The notes under the pieces are model-generated. The model saw only the letters and a list, made by a program, of their open reading frames with translations. It ran no database searches and had not been told where the DNA came from. From contig NC_037321.1 of assembly GCF_000143535.2 (NCBI RefSeq), forward strand, positions 434,001 to 498,000: a stretch of DNA of 64,000 bases. Reading direction: 5' to 3'. Position numbers and translations under genes: made by a program. Source of the DNA: Botrytis cinerea B05.10. Its lineage: Eukaryota > Ascomycota > Leotiomycetes > Helotiales > Sclerotiniaceae. Positions 23,994-35,916 of the stretch are shown here, piece by piece; the stretch's first letter is position 1; every line of letters begins with the position of its first letter.

Positions 23994-25345
23994 TCATTGC
24001 TCCATTAGATCAACACCAACTGTTCTTAATGCTTCTACGGCCCAATCTGGATATTTAGATTTCTCACCATGAAGATCTGCAAAGAACTTCTTAACGAAAG
24101 CGGGATATCTATCTTCGATGATAGCTTTCCTGGCATTTCTCATCAACTCCAATTGATACCAAACATTATGCATGGTGAGTAAATGTGCACCAACAGTCTC
24201 TTTAGCAGCTAAATGGTGAACATATGCTCTGGTGATACCCAGACCGCCATCTCCTGTTCTGCAGCATATGCATCCACATCCTTCTTCCACTGGCCCAAAA
24301 TCGTTCGCGTAAGATGCGTGTCGTAAATTTAGAACTCCATGTTTGGTGATTGCGTTTCCAAATCGTGCTGTGCGAGTAGGCCATACACAATCGAACATGT
24401 CTGCACCTAATGCCACACTGACTACCAAATCTTCAGGATATCCAATTCCCATCACATATCTGGGTTTATTTTCTGGCAGGAGACTTGTACATGTGTTTAC
24501 TACACGACAATAATCTGACTTGGCCTCACCACCACTTAACCCACCTATTGCAATACCTGGTGTCCCTCTTGCTACCATCTCTTCGCAACATTTTTTTCTC
24601 AACTCTAAATCCAAGCCTCCTTGTATAATGCAGAATAGATTTTGGGTAGTCGGATTCGCATGTGCGGCAATGCATCGATCGAGCCATCTAACACTTCTTT
24701 CCATGGCTACTTTCATTCTTTCGGCATCCGTAGAGGTAGTGACCAAGACATCATCGAGTTGCATAATGATGTCGCTTCCTATGGAATTCTGAAGAGACAT
24801 TGAATGCTCCGGCGTGAGCAACATAGGAGATCCATCATGCGGACTCAAAAATCGTACACCTTCCTCTGTGATGTTGGCCAACTTTAGGAGGCTGACCATT
24901 TGGAAACTATCGGCATTGTGTTAGTTTTCCAAAGAGGTGTGCAGGTTGATGCGTAGACAAAATTACCCTCCACTATCTGTTAATATATTGTGGTTCCATC
25001 CTTGTAGCTTATGCGCTCCCCCAACTTTGTCTAAAACTTCCTGCCCTGGTTTCAAGCCTAAGTGGTAGGTGTTGTTCAAGCATAAACGACAACCTGTCTC
25101 TTCAAGCTGTTGCGGAGTCAACCCTTTTAATGATGCTTGTGTGGCCACTGGCATGAACATGGGTAATTGGACTGGCCCATGAGGTAAAGTCAAATTGGCG
25201 GCTCTTGCTTTTGTTGTCTGACATGTTTGTAGAAATTAGAGAGCGGTGATGAAGGGAAAGAAAAGCAACGATCGCTTACAGAGCAACGAGCCAATAGCTC
25301 GAATGTCAAAGCCGAGGGCATAGGAGCTTTGGAGGCCGCCATCAT
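23994..25345 (-). CDS. queuine tRNA-ribosyltransferase catalytic subunit (QTRT1/TGT)
   Basis: Three exons on the minus strand: 25345-25280, 25217-24967 and 24906-23994. They encode 409 residues, close to the usual eukaryotic length. The enzyme swaps guanine-34 of GUN-anticodon tRNAs for queuine, usually as a heterodimer with QTRT2. Seen in the sequence: TKARAANLTLPHG near the N-terminus, FMPVATQASLKGLT, DSGGFQMVS across the second splice site, IIQGGLD, GIAIGGLSGGE, YVMGIGYPEDL, and ADMFDCVWPTRTARFGNA with the nucleophilic Asp. The zinc site CGCIC-C is followed by a His about 25 residues later (TMHNV). Two adjacent ATGs start the gene; the first is used here. Fungi such as yeast lack this pathway, so it marks a queuine-salvaging lineage. 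Confidence 0.94.
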
Positions 25346-26633
25346 ATCCGGATTTCTTTTTTTGCCCTTTTGTCTTTTTTTTTTCTTTTTCCCTCTTTTT
25401 TTTGGATCTTTTTTGCTTAAATTCGATAATCTTATAAAATGTCTCGGAATGTCTCTTGAAGGGGTTACGAGGATTATTAGATTGGAACGTGGGTGGTGGG
25501 GGATTGACCACAGCCTTGTCTATGCTCGACACGAGGCTAAGGTTATACCCGGGATGCATGCGGGTGGACACCGTATCGGTACATCTCAGCCTTCCGTTGA
25601 TTAGACGAATGGTGAGTGCGTGCTTGCGGCTTAGGTAAGCAGCAAGCACAGGGAACCGTCGTCGCAATAGGAGGAGATGCCAGGACTGTCGACTTTCTTA
25701 TTATGCCGACAGCATGGTCCCTTCTACCAGGACGTTCTTACGACCGTCCCCTTCTCAGCCACATCACCCATCTAACATTGCTTCATGCCTTCTTCTATAT
25801 ACGCCGTCAACCATTTCGTAAATATCACCCCATTGTGATGGATTCCCAAAGGTTTTTCCCTGTTGGTTTTGGTCCAAATTCACCATGGAAAAAGTCTGAA
25901 TGTCAGCCAATCCTCTCTTAGTAAGATAAATTCATCTCCACCAACATCAGACCACTTTCTTCTGCCCAACAAGGATTTCACCACACAAACGATGCAAACA
26001 ACACAACAGGAACGTCACTCGCCTTCCTCACATACGCCGGTCCCTCGACCCTTACTGAATATAGATCGTTATGCGGTTAAATTGAGGGAAGCGTGGCTGA
26101 TCGCACACCTCCATCGAGTGCTCTCCATCAAGAATCTCTATCATTTTCGTCTTGGCGACGAGATACGATCGCTGCATTTGCCAGGATGGAAGTTCGACTC
26201 TTTGGGACTTGGGCATCGTGGATAAATCAAGTGAAGTCTAGATTAATATCAGCTCACTATATCCATATTTCATTTTGTTGATCGGGTTCCTGTCCTAAGT
26301 GAGGCTTTCCCATACACACAACTTTACATCTTTCCTTCCTTAACCTTCCGAGGTCTCTTCTTGCATGTGCCAATCAAGAGGTTCTCAGCAAAAGCTGTAT
26401 AATATTCATCCAGTCGATTTCTATTCCATCTCAACTTCACTACACTACACTTCACTTCGCTTCTATTCTAATATATATCATTGCAGTGCTCGAAGGCTAC
26501 ATGATATTTCTCTCTCGAGCGCTCAAGATTGACCTGGCCGTATAATCATTTAATCGTAATAGACTCTCTTTTCCACACGTTACCTTCCCATTCAACCTTT
26601 TCAAAAGATTTCTATTGCTTTTCCTTTCTCAAT
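25346..26633. other. divergent spacer between the TGT gene and 2EXR gene
   Basis: Two diverging promoters are expected. A short coding-like stretch lies around 25980-26281, with overlapping frames (one reading RTPPSSALHQESLSF, another RPLLNIDRYAVKLREAW). I could not join these into a convincing gene with splice sites, so no gene is called. The rest looks like leader sequence, including an AT-rich stretch near 26470. Confidence 0.5.
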
Positions 26634-27419
26634 ATGTTTACCTCTTATATCAAAAACAATCCGTCAATGGATCCTCAAGTTCTACGAATGATATACAGAC
26701 CACAATCTACCATGATTTCACCATCTCAAGAACCACTCAACCATTTTCATCTTTTCCCAAAACTTTTACCTGAACTCCGAATCCTCGTCTGGCGATATGC
26801 CTGCACAACTCGCACCGTCGAAGTTCGATACGATCCTACCATCGATCGATGTCGTTCAATAACTCCACCTCCTGCCATCCTCCAAGCTAATCACGAATCA
26901 CGAACCGAAGCTTTACGTGTATACACTCTCTCTTTCGCAACAAAGACCTCCGAACCAAGAATTTATTTCAATCCTTACATCGATGTTCTTTATCTTCCTC
27001 GGCATCGTGCTATGGGATATGATGAAACCCTCCGCGACTTTCGTGCCTTTTTAAATGCACCAGAACTTCTCGATGATGTCAAAGCTATTGGAATCGATCA
27101 TGTGGATGTGGAAATCAAGAGACCCTGGGAATCATACAATAAAGCGACCTTGATGCGATCTTTTCCGAATCTCGACTTGGTTAAACTTATCATTAAAGAG
27201 GAGAGAAGACCATGCGGCAAATTGGATGAGAATTTCGAATTTGTCGAACCGAGGATGGAACCAGAGGATATATTAAGAATATGGGTGGATTTCAAACAAA
27301 GTTTCGTGAGGGAAGAAAGAACTTTGAAGGAAATCGCTATGGGTCTTGAGAAAGAATATATGGGGTGGGCCTTACCGACTGTGAGGGTACAGACGAAGGT
27401 TAAAAAGGGAATTGTATAA
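26634..27419 (+). CDS. 2EXR-domain protein of unknown function
   Basis: Single exon, 261 residues from the ATG at 26634. In-frame ATGs also exist at 26529 and 26667. The region from about residue 36 (FHLFPKLLPELRILVWRYA) to PPPAILQANHESRTEALRVYTL and then IYFNPYIDVLYLP fits the fungal 2EXR family, which is expanded in filamentous ascomycetes and whose molecular role is not known. The N-terminal motif LFPKLLPELR-x-LVW resembles an F-box-like helix pair, so a protein-binding role is possible but is only inference. No signal peptide or membrane segment is evident. Confidence 0.75.
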   Translation: MFTSYIKNNPSMDPQVLRMIYRPQSTMISPSQEPLNHFHLFPKLLPELRILVWRYACTTRTVEVRYDPTIDRCRSITPPPAILQANHESRTEALRVYTLSFATKTSEPRIYFNPYIDVLYLPRHRAMGYDETLRDFRAFLNAPELLDDVKAIGIDHVDVEIKRPWESYNKATLMRSFPNLDLVKLIIKEERRPCGKLDENFEFVEPRMEPEDILRIWVDFKQSFVREERTLKEIAMGLEKEYMGWALPTVRVQTKVKKGIV

Positions 27420-28337
27420 AAGAAATAAGGCACGGAGTAATTGGGTATTAGCTGGTGTATTTCATATGGTATACCCAAAGCGTTGGCGCATACTTAGAAT
27501 GGAAATCGAATGGATTTTGGGCGCAAGCAAGGCTTCTTTAATGGTGGTTTTTATCGTTCATTTTCTTTTTGCCGTTTTCTTCCTGGCGCGAATATGGAAC
27601 GCGCATGATTGGGAAAGAAAACTGGCACTTTCAACGATGAAATGGAGGAAAGTCTTTCAGAGATAGTCAGTCATATTCAACAGTGGGCGAATAATATTCA
27701 AGGCCTTTAAATACTATTAATATATAAGTATCAAGAGAGTCAAAGCAGTGTCAGAATTCAAAACCATCTAGAGAAAACCTAGATATGAAGAAGAAAACTA
27801 CTAGTTTTAGTATGTTCCTACATACAGAGCAGAGATTCAAACTCGTCTGATGAATAAGACAACGTTAGATGTAGGTAGTCGAGTAATCTTTCTTGTATGT
27901 ATAGTAGATTATATAAGATATCTACCCTAGTGATTTGGCAGCGGGGTGTCTATATCGATATGAAGTTTCATGATGGTATACTTGTTTATATGATTAAATC
28001 TTGAACTATTTATAGGTATGGGTATGGGTATAGATATAGATGGTATATACATAAATCCCTGCATGCATTCTTCTCACATACCTATTATCTATTATCTATT
28101 ACCCATAACTCTCCCCGCTTACAGTATCCTCTCGAGCCCCGCCCCCGCCCTCGCCTCTATTCCTCGAATTGGAAATGGGAGTGGAAATGGAAATATCATT
28201 CGCTGGGTAGGAACAGAATCGGTATGAAGATAAGTTGAGATTTGGAGTGAAGATTGGGAGGTTTAGTTAAGGAAAATTGGAGGGGGGAGTTGGGAGGGGG
28301 GGTGAAGTAGAGAGCTAGATAGAATAGTAGCTAGAAT

Positions 28338-28366
28338 GGAAGGAAGGAAGGAAGGAAGGAAGGAAA
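28338..28366. repeat. (AAGG)n microsatellite
   Basis: Seven tandem GGAA/AAGG units in a longer purine-only tract extending to about 28410. Confidence 0.85.
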
Positions 28367-28755
28367 GAAAGAAGAGAGGCTGGAAAGAAGAAGGAGAAGA
28401 AGGAGACGAAATCATATGCCACGGGAGACGAGAATGTGAGGATGCGATTTGAGAAATCGATCATGAGATTCCGGGAGTTGGGGTTTTGGTATTATAGTGT
28501 TTCCTATTATGAGAGTTTACGAGTGTGTAAATATACACAGGAGTATTGTGCATATGTGCGTATGTGCGTATATCCTATTCAATCTTATGAAAATACATTT
28601 TATCTCATTTCATCTCACTTCACCTCATCTGAAAATCCTACAACTTTATTATATTATATAATACAATACAATTCGACATCTTAATAACTTACCGCCTATA
28701 GCCAAACAAGCAAACAAAATGAAAGTGAGATCTCCTAATATACAGAGTTGTGAAT

Positions 28756-28784
28756 ATACATACATACATACATACATACATACA
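28756..28784. repeat. (CATA)n microsatellite
   Basis: Seven tandem ACAT units followed by GATAGATAGATA. Confidence 0.85.
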
Positions 28785-29154
28785 GATAGATAGATACACA
28801 ACTCTGATTTATACACGCATCGAATATCGAGTATTTATATATATTCCACTCTGCTCCATCTCTCCCTCAGTTCTAGTCTTCAGCACTGTATATTCTCTAT
28901 AGCTGATTGACCTACAACTCTACAGCTCTACACTCCACACTTTACAACTCCATCTCTACTAACTATATAAACACAAACACAAACCCCAGATTCGATTCTC
29001 CACCCATTACCATACCTCCCCCCTCTCTTCCACCCCCCTACTCATTTCAAACACTCCAAAAACAATCTCCTCCCCCCCTCTTCTTTTTTTTTAAAAAAAA
29101 AGTATCAAAACCATCCACTCCATCCTCTCCACTCCACCCCCTCCCACAAAACCA

Positions 29155-29197
29155 GCCAACAACCAACAACCAACAACCAACAACCAACAACCAACAA
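29155..29197. repeat. (CCAACAA)n heptamer array
   Basis: About six tandem seven-base units of CCAACAA in a G-free stretch of the plus strand. Confidence 0.85.
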
Positions 29198-30032
29198 CTC
29201 AATTCAACTTGCACTTTGCACCTGAAGTCTCAAATCTCAAACCTCAAACCTCAACATTTCAAACCCCCCAAGATCTCTAAACATCAAGCCCCCAAAAATC
29301 AAAAACCACTTTCACAAGAATAGAAAATCCCATCCCAATCCCAATCCCAATCTCACCATCACAAATTTCACAAATTTCACAAAACATTCAAGGAAACAAG
29401 CCCCAAAACCAATCATCTTACTAATAATCCCATCCCATCCCATCCCATTCACAACACTTCAAAGAATCAAGCAGAGGATTGTTCATACATACAGAAGAAG
29501 GTATGGAGTCGATCGATCAACTGATTTTAGTTGAGTTTAGCTTAACTATATATATATTGATTGATTGATCGCTCGTAGCCTGGATTTACTATGTTATCGA
29601 ATTCAACACAATACTATCATGATTGGTTTCATGCAATACTCTTTCTAGAATATGATTTCTAACTATTGGGGAATATACTCGAGTAGCATCTGTAATAAGT
29701 GTATATTTAATATCTCGCTTGGAGAACCATCTCGGTAGAGCTTTGCGTTTTGTGCTTGGCGTGATCTTTGGTATTGAATTATTTTTGATGTATTGACTTC
29801 CTCACATTCACCTCCTCACATTCACTTCTTCACATCCACTTCCTCACATTCACTTCTCCACATACCTCTCCTCCCACCGAAACCCACCTCCCATCCTTCT
29901 CCCTCCCCAGAAAAACAACATTACTTCCGCCCACCAGACTCCGTAACCCTCCCAGACTTCGCAACCCTCGCAAAAACCAAAACCAAAATCAATATCAAAA
30001 TCAACCCTCCCTCCCCTCATCACCAACCGCTC

Positions 30033-30080
30033 AATAAGTAGCCAACCCACAAAGAACAACAGAAACCCCAGTAGCGATTC

Positions 30081-30114
<34 letters not shown>

Positions 30115-30120
30115 AGTAGC
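30033..30120 (+). mobile_element. possible retroposed fragment: A31 tail with 10-bp flanking direct repeat
   Basis: The 10-mer AATAAGTAGC occurs at 30033-30042 and again at 30111-30120. Between them lie 39 bp of non-repetitive sequence ending GTAGCGATTCC, followed by 31 uninterrupted A residues (30082-30112). A poly(A) run ending directly at a direct repeat is the mark of target-primed reverse transcription. The two leading A of the second copy also belong to the A-run, so the unambiguous repeat is 8 bp. The insert is too short to identify its source transcript. A chance repeat next to a homopolymer remains possible. Confidence 0.4.
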
Positions 30121-30579
30121 ATTCAGCTCCACCACAGTACACACCGCCCGATTCCAAATACCATTGAACAGAGAGAAAAAACAACAGTAATCAATACGAG
30201 AAGAGGAAATATAAACCAAGCAACTGAATCAGATATGTGGTATCTTATTCTGCATCACGAACTGAGACGATGTGTGATTTAGCTAACCAAAACCAGTTTC
30301 ATCCTCATCCTTCCAGATCTTTCGGCTATATAGGAGTAGGAGATCGGGAGACTACTCCCAAAAGATCAATCAGGTGGGTTCGTGTGAGCAACTTTCCGCG
30401 AATGAAAGCAAAAATCTGTAAACAATTTTAAGCCAGGATGTATCAACCAAAATACAAGCAAACTCAAAGATCAAAATGAGTCTACTGTTCCATATATATT
30501 CATTACTACCACACTAAAAGCTTATATCTTTGATCCATTCCCATTTCCTAAGCCCAACACAGCATTACCTCTTGCCAAA

Positions 30580-32009
30580 TCACTTCCTCAAACTCAAAGC
30601 CCATTTAACAGCTGGAACTTCTTCATCTTCTCTCAAAATAGGTGGCTCAGGTCCCACAGGAGCAATACTGAATGGATTAATCTGTGATGAAGTTAGTATG
30701 AAACTTGGCTCTAGGGTAAATAAATGCACATACTTGAGTGTGACTTTTCGTATAATGGTTTTTAATGTGGGTAAACTCAGTAGTTTCTCCAAATGCTGGA
30801 ACGTTCCAATACAAATTCCTTAACCACTTATGGATGTATGGGTATCCTGATCGAATATCTCGTATGTTTGTCTTTTCAACCCATTAGTTATTGTCGCGCT
30901 TCATCAAAATGGCGGGCTGGATGAATACGGACCTTGAAATGTTGTACGTAAACGACGTCAAAACGGATAATTGTAGTGAACAATCTCACATCCGCTTCGG
31001 TAATATTCTTTCCATAATAATACGGTCCCTCACTCTCACTCAAATGTTTCTCAACCCGATCCAAGGATGCGAAGAGTTGGATCACAGCCTTCTCGTATGC
31101 TTCCTGCTTAGTGGCAAAGCCAGATCTGTAGACTCCATTGTTAATATCATTGTATGTCCATTCATTTGTAGCTTCGATTTCCTTTTGGAGATTGGCAGGA
31201 AAGAGATCAACATTCTTGTATTCCGGAGCAATGATGTCATCGAACTATCCTAATGTCAGCACCTATCATCCAAAGTTCTCCAGAAAACAAAACTCAAAGT
31301 CCAAACCTACCTCAGTGTAAAACATCCTGATGATTTCACTACTCTCATTACTAACAATCTTTCCCTGCTTCACATCATAAAGAGTGGGAACTGTGAATCT
31401 CCCAGTATATTCCGGATCGACTTGGAAATAGATATCTCTCAAATGCGTAAATTCTTTGTGAGCTTCAACTGGAGAAGCTGTGACATTTTCGCCCGTGACA
31501 TCATCCTCAGGAGTTGCAAATTTCCAACCTTTTTCTCCCATATGCCAATGTACACTAGTATATGGAATGATGTCCTCAAGACCTTTGAGTTTGCGCACAA
31601 TCAATGCGCGATGAGCCCATGGGCAGGCATAAGATACCTAATTAGGTTTATGGTTAGTTGGAAGTGGGAAACCCGGAAGGTATATTTACATAGAGATGGT
31701 ATCTTCCCTTCTCGGGTGGAAATTCTCCTCCTTTCTTAATGAAATTTCGGAATTGAGATTGTCCTCTCTTGAATTCTCCCGTTTTATCATTAAGTGCTAC
31801 CCAATGTGTGATTTTTTGTTCGGACTATACATATTGGTGTCAGTAAATGTCTATATCATTCATGTCTACCGCCAGAGCTTGCGAACTTGGAACTTGCGAA
31901 CTCAAAGCGAACTCACCATATTTGGAGATTTAGTAGAGCTGAAACCTCTTAGTGGTAAATTTGAAAAGTTTGGAAGCTGTACAGATAGCTGACGAAGTCT
32001 AGAAAGCAT
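30580..32009 (-). CDS. ecm4: Ecm4/omega-type glutathione S-transferase (S-glutathionyl-hydroquinone reductase-like)
   Basis: Six exons on the minus strand: 32009-31917, 31824-31690, 31637-31311, 31244-30933, 30871-30734 and 30681-30580. They encode 368 residues, about the length of yeast Ecm4/Gto2. The family core SYACPWAHRALIVRKLKGLE contains the catalytic Cys (about residue 81). FTVPTLYDVKQGKIVSNESS and IIRMFYTEFDDI follow, then the C-terminal helical part with GKNITEADVRLFTTIIRFD and YPYIHKWLRNLYWN. Such enzymes reduce glutathionyl-hydroquinones and mixed disulfides using the active Cys. Exon 1 encodes LSRLRQLSVQLPNF-LPLRGF, which looks like a mitochondrial presequence. The first exon ends in a second Met (residue 31) from which a cytosolic form could start. 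Confidence 0.92.
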
Positions 32010-32443
32010 GAATTGAGCTGAATTGAAAGGAGAAGGGTTATGTTGTTCCCCTTTATATATGTTGATACAAAGGAAGAATGGGAAGCTTGAGATGGATGAT
32101 GAATGGCGGGGTAGAGATTTGTCATTGATTGGACCCGTTTCGGTGTATCGGTGCATCCTTGCCAATCTGCCGAGTCTGCTTACATTTCTACTGCAAAGCA
32201 CTTACTAAGTTTACATAACCCACTCAAAATTGAGCTTTTCGTTGCCTCAAGATGGATTTATCAGGAAAACTCAAAATCTCACGGTAGTAGTAGTAATCCT
32301 CTACGTAAGTATCCAGATATTATTCGACACTATTCAACGCATTGTGGTTTGTAAGATGTTCATAATTTGCTGAATTCATTGTTCGCGCTATTCTAATTTT
32401 GATAGCTCCATAAAATATATGCCCCCTCATCTTCGCTGTTTCG
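32010..32443. other. short tandem spacer between ecm4 and uba1
   Basis: About 430 bp between the ecm4 start and the uba1 stop, both on the minus strand. It contains the ecm4 promoter and the uba1 3' UTR. No gene seen. Confidence 0.65.
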
Positions 32444-35400
32444 TTAATTGCCCAACTTCATCATAATGTAAGGAACTTCTACATCTTCTTCATCTTGATC
32501 TTCAACACAAATTTCAAAGATCACCGTCTTTTGATGACTTGGAATAGGCTTCTTAGAAATGAGCTCAACAAGTTCACTGAGCTTCAATTTCATTCGATCC
32601 GCCAACTTTGCCTTGGGGAAAAAGCTGGCATACAAGAGACTAACACCTGAACTCAGCATAGTGATATCGAGACCCTTGTTCTTTGAAAAGTCATTGATGA
32701 GTTCTTGAAGAGTAATGTCCTCAACCTCAAATCGATCCCAGAGTTTGTCAATAGAGACTTCTCCCGAGTGACCTTTGTATGTAGCCTTTGGACTAGCGAT
32801 AGGTTCACTGAATCCAAAGAAAGGTAAGGCTAAGTTGACAAAGCCATTCTTGTATTGCTCAATATCGTCTTTACCATCAACAATCTTGTAAAATTCCATG
32901 ATTACCAATCCCGTGGCAAGAGCAGTAGTAGTTGCAATGGCAGGAATAATCTTGCCAGCAATGAACTTTGTCTTGTGTCTATCGGCAAGCTCAATCTTGT
33001 AATTCTCGGCACGCAAGTTACTGGCAGCAGTGATGAAATCGATGTGGTGGTTCGTATCATCATCCTTTTCAAACTCTACTGGTGAAAGTTTCAAACCAGC
33101 CAATGATTTAGGCGATGGAAGCTTATCCGTGAGATTTTGAAGCTCCGTGCTGTCATCGAAAGATGAGCTAGTTGCAGCATTTGGATCCTAAGGTTGTCAG
33201 ACATACTTTGTAGTGTAACGGGGAAAATGAAACTTACAGGTTCACTGTCATCAGCTTGAATCTTGACAGAAGAGCTGGGAGAGAAATCGGGGATGATCAT
33301 GTTATCAAGAACTTTTTGAATCGTGCTGGAGTTGAGACCAGTGGTGTTGATTCCATAGTTGAAGGCGTGAAGACTAGCACCAGCGACAACGAAATCCCAA
33401 TGATATTGGTTCTTTGGGTCAAACTTCAATGGATCTGGAGCACGTTTTGGTCCAGACCAGAAGGGTGTGCCACTCGATGTAGTTGAATCCTTAGGAAAGT
33501 TGTACAGTAATTGTTGAATGTTATTGTTGTATTGCTTCTCGAATTGTAGACGAGCCCACTTGATACAGTCCTCAACAGACAATGGCTTGTCCTCAACCAA
33601 GAAATCTAGAATCGTTTCTAGGGTTGCTTTTTCTTGGCCACCCTGTTTCAAGGTCTTATCAAGGTAATCTGGTTGAGTGAGGTATAAATTGACTGTTTCT
33701 GCTGGCTTGACAAAGTATGATTCGAATAATTCTCGAGACCAGGCAATGGTATGTTCAATCTTGTTGGGGAAACTTCGAAGGGTACACATTGGGAAAGATT
33801 GCTCGGGAGGATCCTGAGAGCTGGAATATGACTCGGTCAAGTGAGGGAGAACAACTTGTGTGTTACACTTAGTGCCAAGGGTTCCACTCTCCAACAAAGG
33901 CTTTCGGAAAAAGACACAACGACGATCAACGTAAGTTCGTGCATCGACATTATCGAGGGCGTTAGTAACACCATCAAGTTGATACCAGAATTGTTCGTTG
34001 AAGATATGTTCGGTATCTTGACCAACTCGATCACGCATGGTAACAATATGACCCTTGAGATCAGGGTTCATTGCTTGAACTGCCTCGGCAGCACAATCAC
34101 TCTTCAACTTGCCAACATCTTTAGGTCTGAAGAGGAACTGACGATTAAGGTTGCTCTTTTCGATCGAATCCATATCAGTGACAAAGATCTTACCCTTGGG
34201 GCCTGTGGCTAAACCAATCATGGCCCAATTCTTCAACATTTCGCAACCAATAGCACCAGCGCCCACCAAAAATTGGGTGATGTTGGAAAGCTTCTCTTGA
34301 TATTCTTGACCAAATACAGCAATTTGACCATCATATCGAGAGTTGAGGGGTTTGCATGTTTCCTCGGTTCGTTTGAAACTGGTAGGAAGGGACTCCAAAG
34401 AGTCGAAGTACATCCATTGATTGATTGGGTGGAATTTCCCAGAAACAGCCTTCAATACTTCTTGGGCTGCAAGACCACCGAAGAAAGCTGCCATCGGGTT
34501 CAAATCACCTTGAGCTTGGTAACTTAATTCGGCGATCAATTTGTCATCTACTTCAATATCCAGCTTTTGATTTTTGATGAAGGTCTTTGCAGACTCGATA
34601 ATGACTAAGGAGTCTTCCCCATTCATCGGTCTTGGAAGACGACCTTGCGATTCTTGGAATCCATGAAGAGCCTGGAAACCAACATGGAGCTGTTGAGGAC
34701 GATCGAATTTCGCATAGTCGGAAATGAGATGTTCTGGGTCCTTCAAAGCAACCGACAGTGGCTTGAAGTCAATGAATTTTGGCATTTTGACCTGTTGGTA
34801 CATTCCACCCTTCTTGTATTGACCAAGTCCAGTAACATCTCCGATAGAGAAAGTGTATGGACCCTTTACCGTTACTTTTCGAGGCTCTGCGCCGTTCAAA
34901 GCTTCTAACCCTTCCAACTCGGTGAAAGTAACGTAATCTCCATCTTCAAGGCCATGTCGTGTTTCGTCCAAGGCGGATACTAAGCCTTCCTCGTCGATTC
35001 CAGCAACAATACCGCTGACTGGAGCTTCGCCTGTGGGGTCGAGAACGGTGAACTTATCACCAAAGTCGCAAAAGATTGATCCAAAGAGACCAAATGTATC
35101 TGCAACTACCAGGTAGATTCCCTTGTTATGTAAATAATCACCAATGATGATTTGGTCTTTGAGTGGAGTATTGGTCAGGACAACGACTTGGTATCGATCG
35201 AATTGAGCGAGGTCCTCTGTTAAGCTGCGGGGGCTTATGTTAGCAAAATTCTAGTCTCGCGCCAGAATGGATTACTAACCTTGAAGACTTGTGAACGGAA
35301 ACCGGAGTGTATGCGTTTAGCTCAGCAACGCGTGGTGCGGTCACTTCCGCTCTTGGCTTCCCAACATCTTCAGGATGTAAAAAGAATTGAGATGAAAGGT

Positions 35401-35781
35401 CGGAGATGGCGGCGGGCGCAGGATCATAAAGGGTAAGACTTTTGACACCTGCCAAAGCAATATTCTTTGCAATCTCGACACCGAGTCCCTTGAGTCCCAC
35501 AATCAGCACATTCGAAGCGCCCATACGCTTCATGGCCTCATGTCCTAGAACGTAAAGTTGTCTGCTGTAAAGCGATTCATCGATCTCGTTATTGCCGACC
35601 ACCGACTCATCTACCTGCATCTTCGTCTCCATGTCTTTATCTTTTGTGTGTATGGCCTGGTGAGAAAGTAAGCATATGAGTGCGTGCAATACCACAAAGA
35701 AGATGTTTTGAGAGAGCTTGAAGCTCGAGCCTTTGGGATAGCTGTTGATTTGGAGGGGTAGCTTTCACTTACCGTCATCAT
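32444..35781 (-). CDS. uba1: ubiquitin-activating enzyme E1 (Uba1)
   Basis: Four coding exons on the minus strand: 35781-35773, 35656-35280, 35224-33238 and 33187-32444. They encode 1038 residues from the first AUG, starting [18 protein letters not shown]1 adenylates ubiquitin with ATP, loads it on a Cys, and hands it to E2 enzymes. Seen in order: the inactive adenylation half ([35 protein letters not shown]), and the active half ([37 protein letters not shown]). The catalytic Cys lies in [11 protein letters not shown] near residue 607. The conserved SADRHKTK-like region ([20 protein letters not shown]) and a ubiquitin-fold domain end at PYIMMKLGN. The tiny first exon (nine coding bases) is supported by donor GTAAGT, acceptor CCAG and continued frame. 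Met at METKM is an alternative start. The leader upstream is described separately. Confidence 0.95.
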
Positions 35782-35916
35782 CTTTTTATCTGGCCTCTGA
35801 GAATCCGCGTCGGAGAGTTTACGTTTTCCCAGGTTACCAGCACCGTTTAAATCTATTGTTGACGGAATGTTGGCGTTTGACGAAGGGTTCCAGAAAGAGG
35901 GTGATATTCTTCTGGC
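35782..35916 (-). promoter_or_regulatory. in-frame AUG-less leader of uba1 with NLS-like sequence
   Basis: Directly upstream of the first uba1 ATG the same frame stays open for 45 codons, up to a TGA at 35919-35917. It reads GKRKLSDADSQRPDKK just before MMT. No ATG occurs on the minus strand from here up to about 36260. A CTG at 35832-35830 has A at -3 and G at +4, a good initiation context, and would add 17 residues. GKRKLSDADSQRP resembles the basic nuclear signal at the N-terminus of human UBA1a, from memory KKRRVSGPDPK. A possible 5' intron is at 35998-35920 (GTAATA...CTAG). Translation of this leader is inference. Confidence 0.45.

Larger units (their letters stand above)
27420..30579. 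other. intergenic region rich in simple repeats
   Basis: About 3.2 kb between the 2EXR stop and the ecm4 stop (convergent). It holds AAGG, CATA and CCAACAA arrays, and a poly(A)-bearing 88-bp feature at 30033-30120. The plus strand from about 28900 to 29460 is very poor in G, like a long pyrimidine/A-rich leader, but no gene follows it. No coding sequence supported. Confidence 0.6.

Noticed and set aside
25863..26281. possible small gene between the TGT and 2EXR genes
   Set aside because: Two overlapping frames look partly protein-like but no splice pair joins them to a start without stops, and no family was recognised.
28907..29323. 138-codon plus-strand open frame
   Set aside because: Low-complexity Pro/Asn/Thr/Gln sequence from a G-free repeat tract; no domain.
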